A stretch of DNA of 5,796 nucleotides from Armatimonadetes bacterium UBA5829 (GTDB taxonomy: Bacteria > Armatimonadota > UBA5829): assembly GCA_002431715.1 (NCBI GenBank), contig DJHI01000318.1, forward strand, positions 464 through 6,259, given 5' to 3'. Within the stretch, counting starts at the first letter, position 1, and every line of letters starts with the position of its first letter. The position numbers and the translations under genes are program-made. Shown here one piece after another: positions 5,259-5,796 of this stretch. The notes beneath the pieces are model-generated. The model worked only from the letters and a program-made list of their open reading frames with translations. It made no database searches and had not been told where the DNA came from.

Positions 5259-5796
5259 TCATATTGATAGCAAGTTCCAAATCTTTTTCAGCTCACCAGT
5301 TACGGGGTTATCGGCAAACTCCGCAACACTTTTTCCCGACAACTGCGCCTTTGTGAAAACCGGGTCATACGGTATGCGGCCAAGCACCGTAAGGTGATGA
5401 TCTCGAGCGTAACTCTCTATTTCTTCAGCCTTATTATAATTGATATCGGCTTTATTTATAATCACGCTCGCTGAAATGTTGAAATGAGCGGCAAGCTCGG
5501 CGACACGTTGGAGATCGTGAATTCCCGATGCCGTAGGCTCGGTAACTATCACGACGCTCTCTGCAGCGGCAAGTGACGCGATCACCGGGCAGCCGATTCC
5601 GGGAGGCCCATCGGTCAATATCAGCTTGGCTTTTGTCGACTCGGCCACCTCTCTGGCTCTGTTGCGAATTTGAGTCACCAATTTGCCCGAGTTCTCTCCA
5701 CCCGCGTTCAGTTTTGCATGCACCAGCGGGCCGACCCTCGTCTGTGAGACAAACCAGTTCCCATTGACGCAGTCTTTCATCGTAATTGCGCCTGAA
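5259..5796 (-). CDS. MinD-superfamily P-loop ATPase, C-terminal part (runs off the right edge)
   Basis: The frame is open to the window edge (SGAIT precedes the first ATG in it), so the gene starts outside and about 178 residues are visible. GPLVHAKLNAGGENSGKLV and the Walker B region LILTDGPPGIGCPV match the MinD-like ATPases that carry an inserted ferredoxin domain. TEPTASGIHDLQRVAEL and the VIINKADIN segment (the guanine/adenine-recognition NKAD-like part) follow in the usual order. The P-loop and the ferredoxin insert, if present, would lie beyond the window. These proteins are common in strict anaerobes beside Mrp and DIMCO genes and are thought to act in Fe-S cluster or metallocofactor work; their exact reaction is not known. 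The mrp fusion starts 30 bases downstream. An internal ATG at 5780 should not be taken as the start. Confidence 0.88.
   Translation of the reverse strand, partial: SGAITMKDCVNGNWFVSQTRVGPLVHAKLNAGGENSGKLVTQIRNRAREVAESTKAKLILTDGPPGIGCPVIASLAAAESVVIVTEPTASGIHDLQRVAELAAHFNISASVIINKADINYNKAEEIESYARDHHLTVLGRIPYDPVFTKAQLSGKSVAEFADNPVTGELKKIWNLLSI

Overview
The window looks like a chromosomal segment of an anaerobic or microaerophilic bacterium with moderate GC content, classical AAGGAG Shine-Dalgarno sites and near-consensus sigma70-type promoters. The phylum cannot be fixed from the sequence. Nothing here is a mobile element, CRISPR array or phage gene.

Layout. At the left edge (minus strand) is the first part of a TatD-family metallo-hydrolase gene, which has no ATG, GTG or TTG start. 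Divergent from it, a tRNA-Gly(TCC) gene at 180-255 has a textbook promoter (TTGACA-17-TACAAT). A second strong promoter (TTGACA-17-TATATT) with a perfect 9-bp inverted repeat over the predicted transcription start leads into a three-gene plus-strand operon. These genes are an ArsR-family repressor (414-740), an 825-residue CoA-disulfide-reductase-like flavoprotein fused to rhodanese, TusA and DsrE2 domains (757-3234), and a small FmdB-type zinc ribbon (3258-3449). A bidirectional hairpin terminator (3488-3513) separates this from a convergent minus-strand gene set. Read in its own direction, that set is the C-terminal part of a MinD-superfamily ATPase (5796-5259), an Mrp/NBP35-type ATPase fused to a dinitrogenase iron-molybdenum cofactor (DIMCO/NifX-like) domain (5228-4008), a hairpin, and a PadR-family regulator with a Cys/His-rich N-terminus (3918-3529).

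How the genes may work together (inference). The left operon looks like a self-regulated thiol/persulfide-handling unit. One polypeptide carries a flavin-linked disulfide or polysulfide reductase and three sulfur-carrier domains, each with its active cysteine intact, controlled by a cysteine-rich ArsR protein that lacks the classical arsenic CVC motif. The right operon is an iron-sulfur or metal-cluster ATPase set ending with its own candidate regulator. Both halves concern sulfur and metal-cluster chemistry.

Points most worth checking are a well-placed internal ribosome-binding site and ATG that could release the DIMCO domain of the Mrp fusion as a separate 112-residue protein, the missing canonical start of tatD, the four-domain sulfur relay, and the palindromic operator of the arsR operon.
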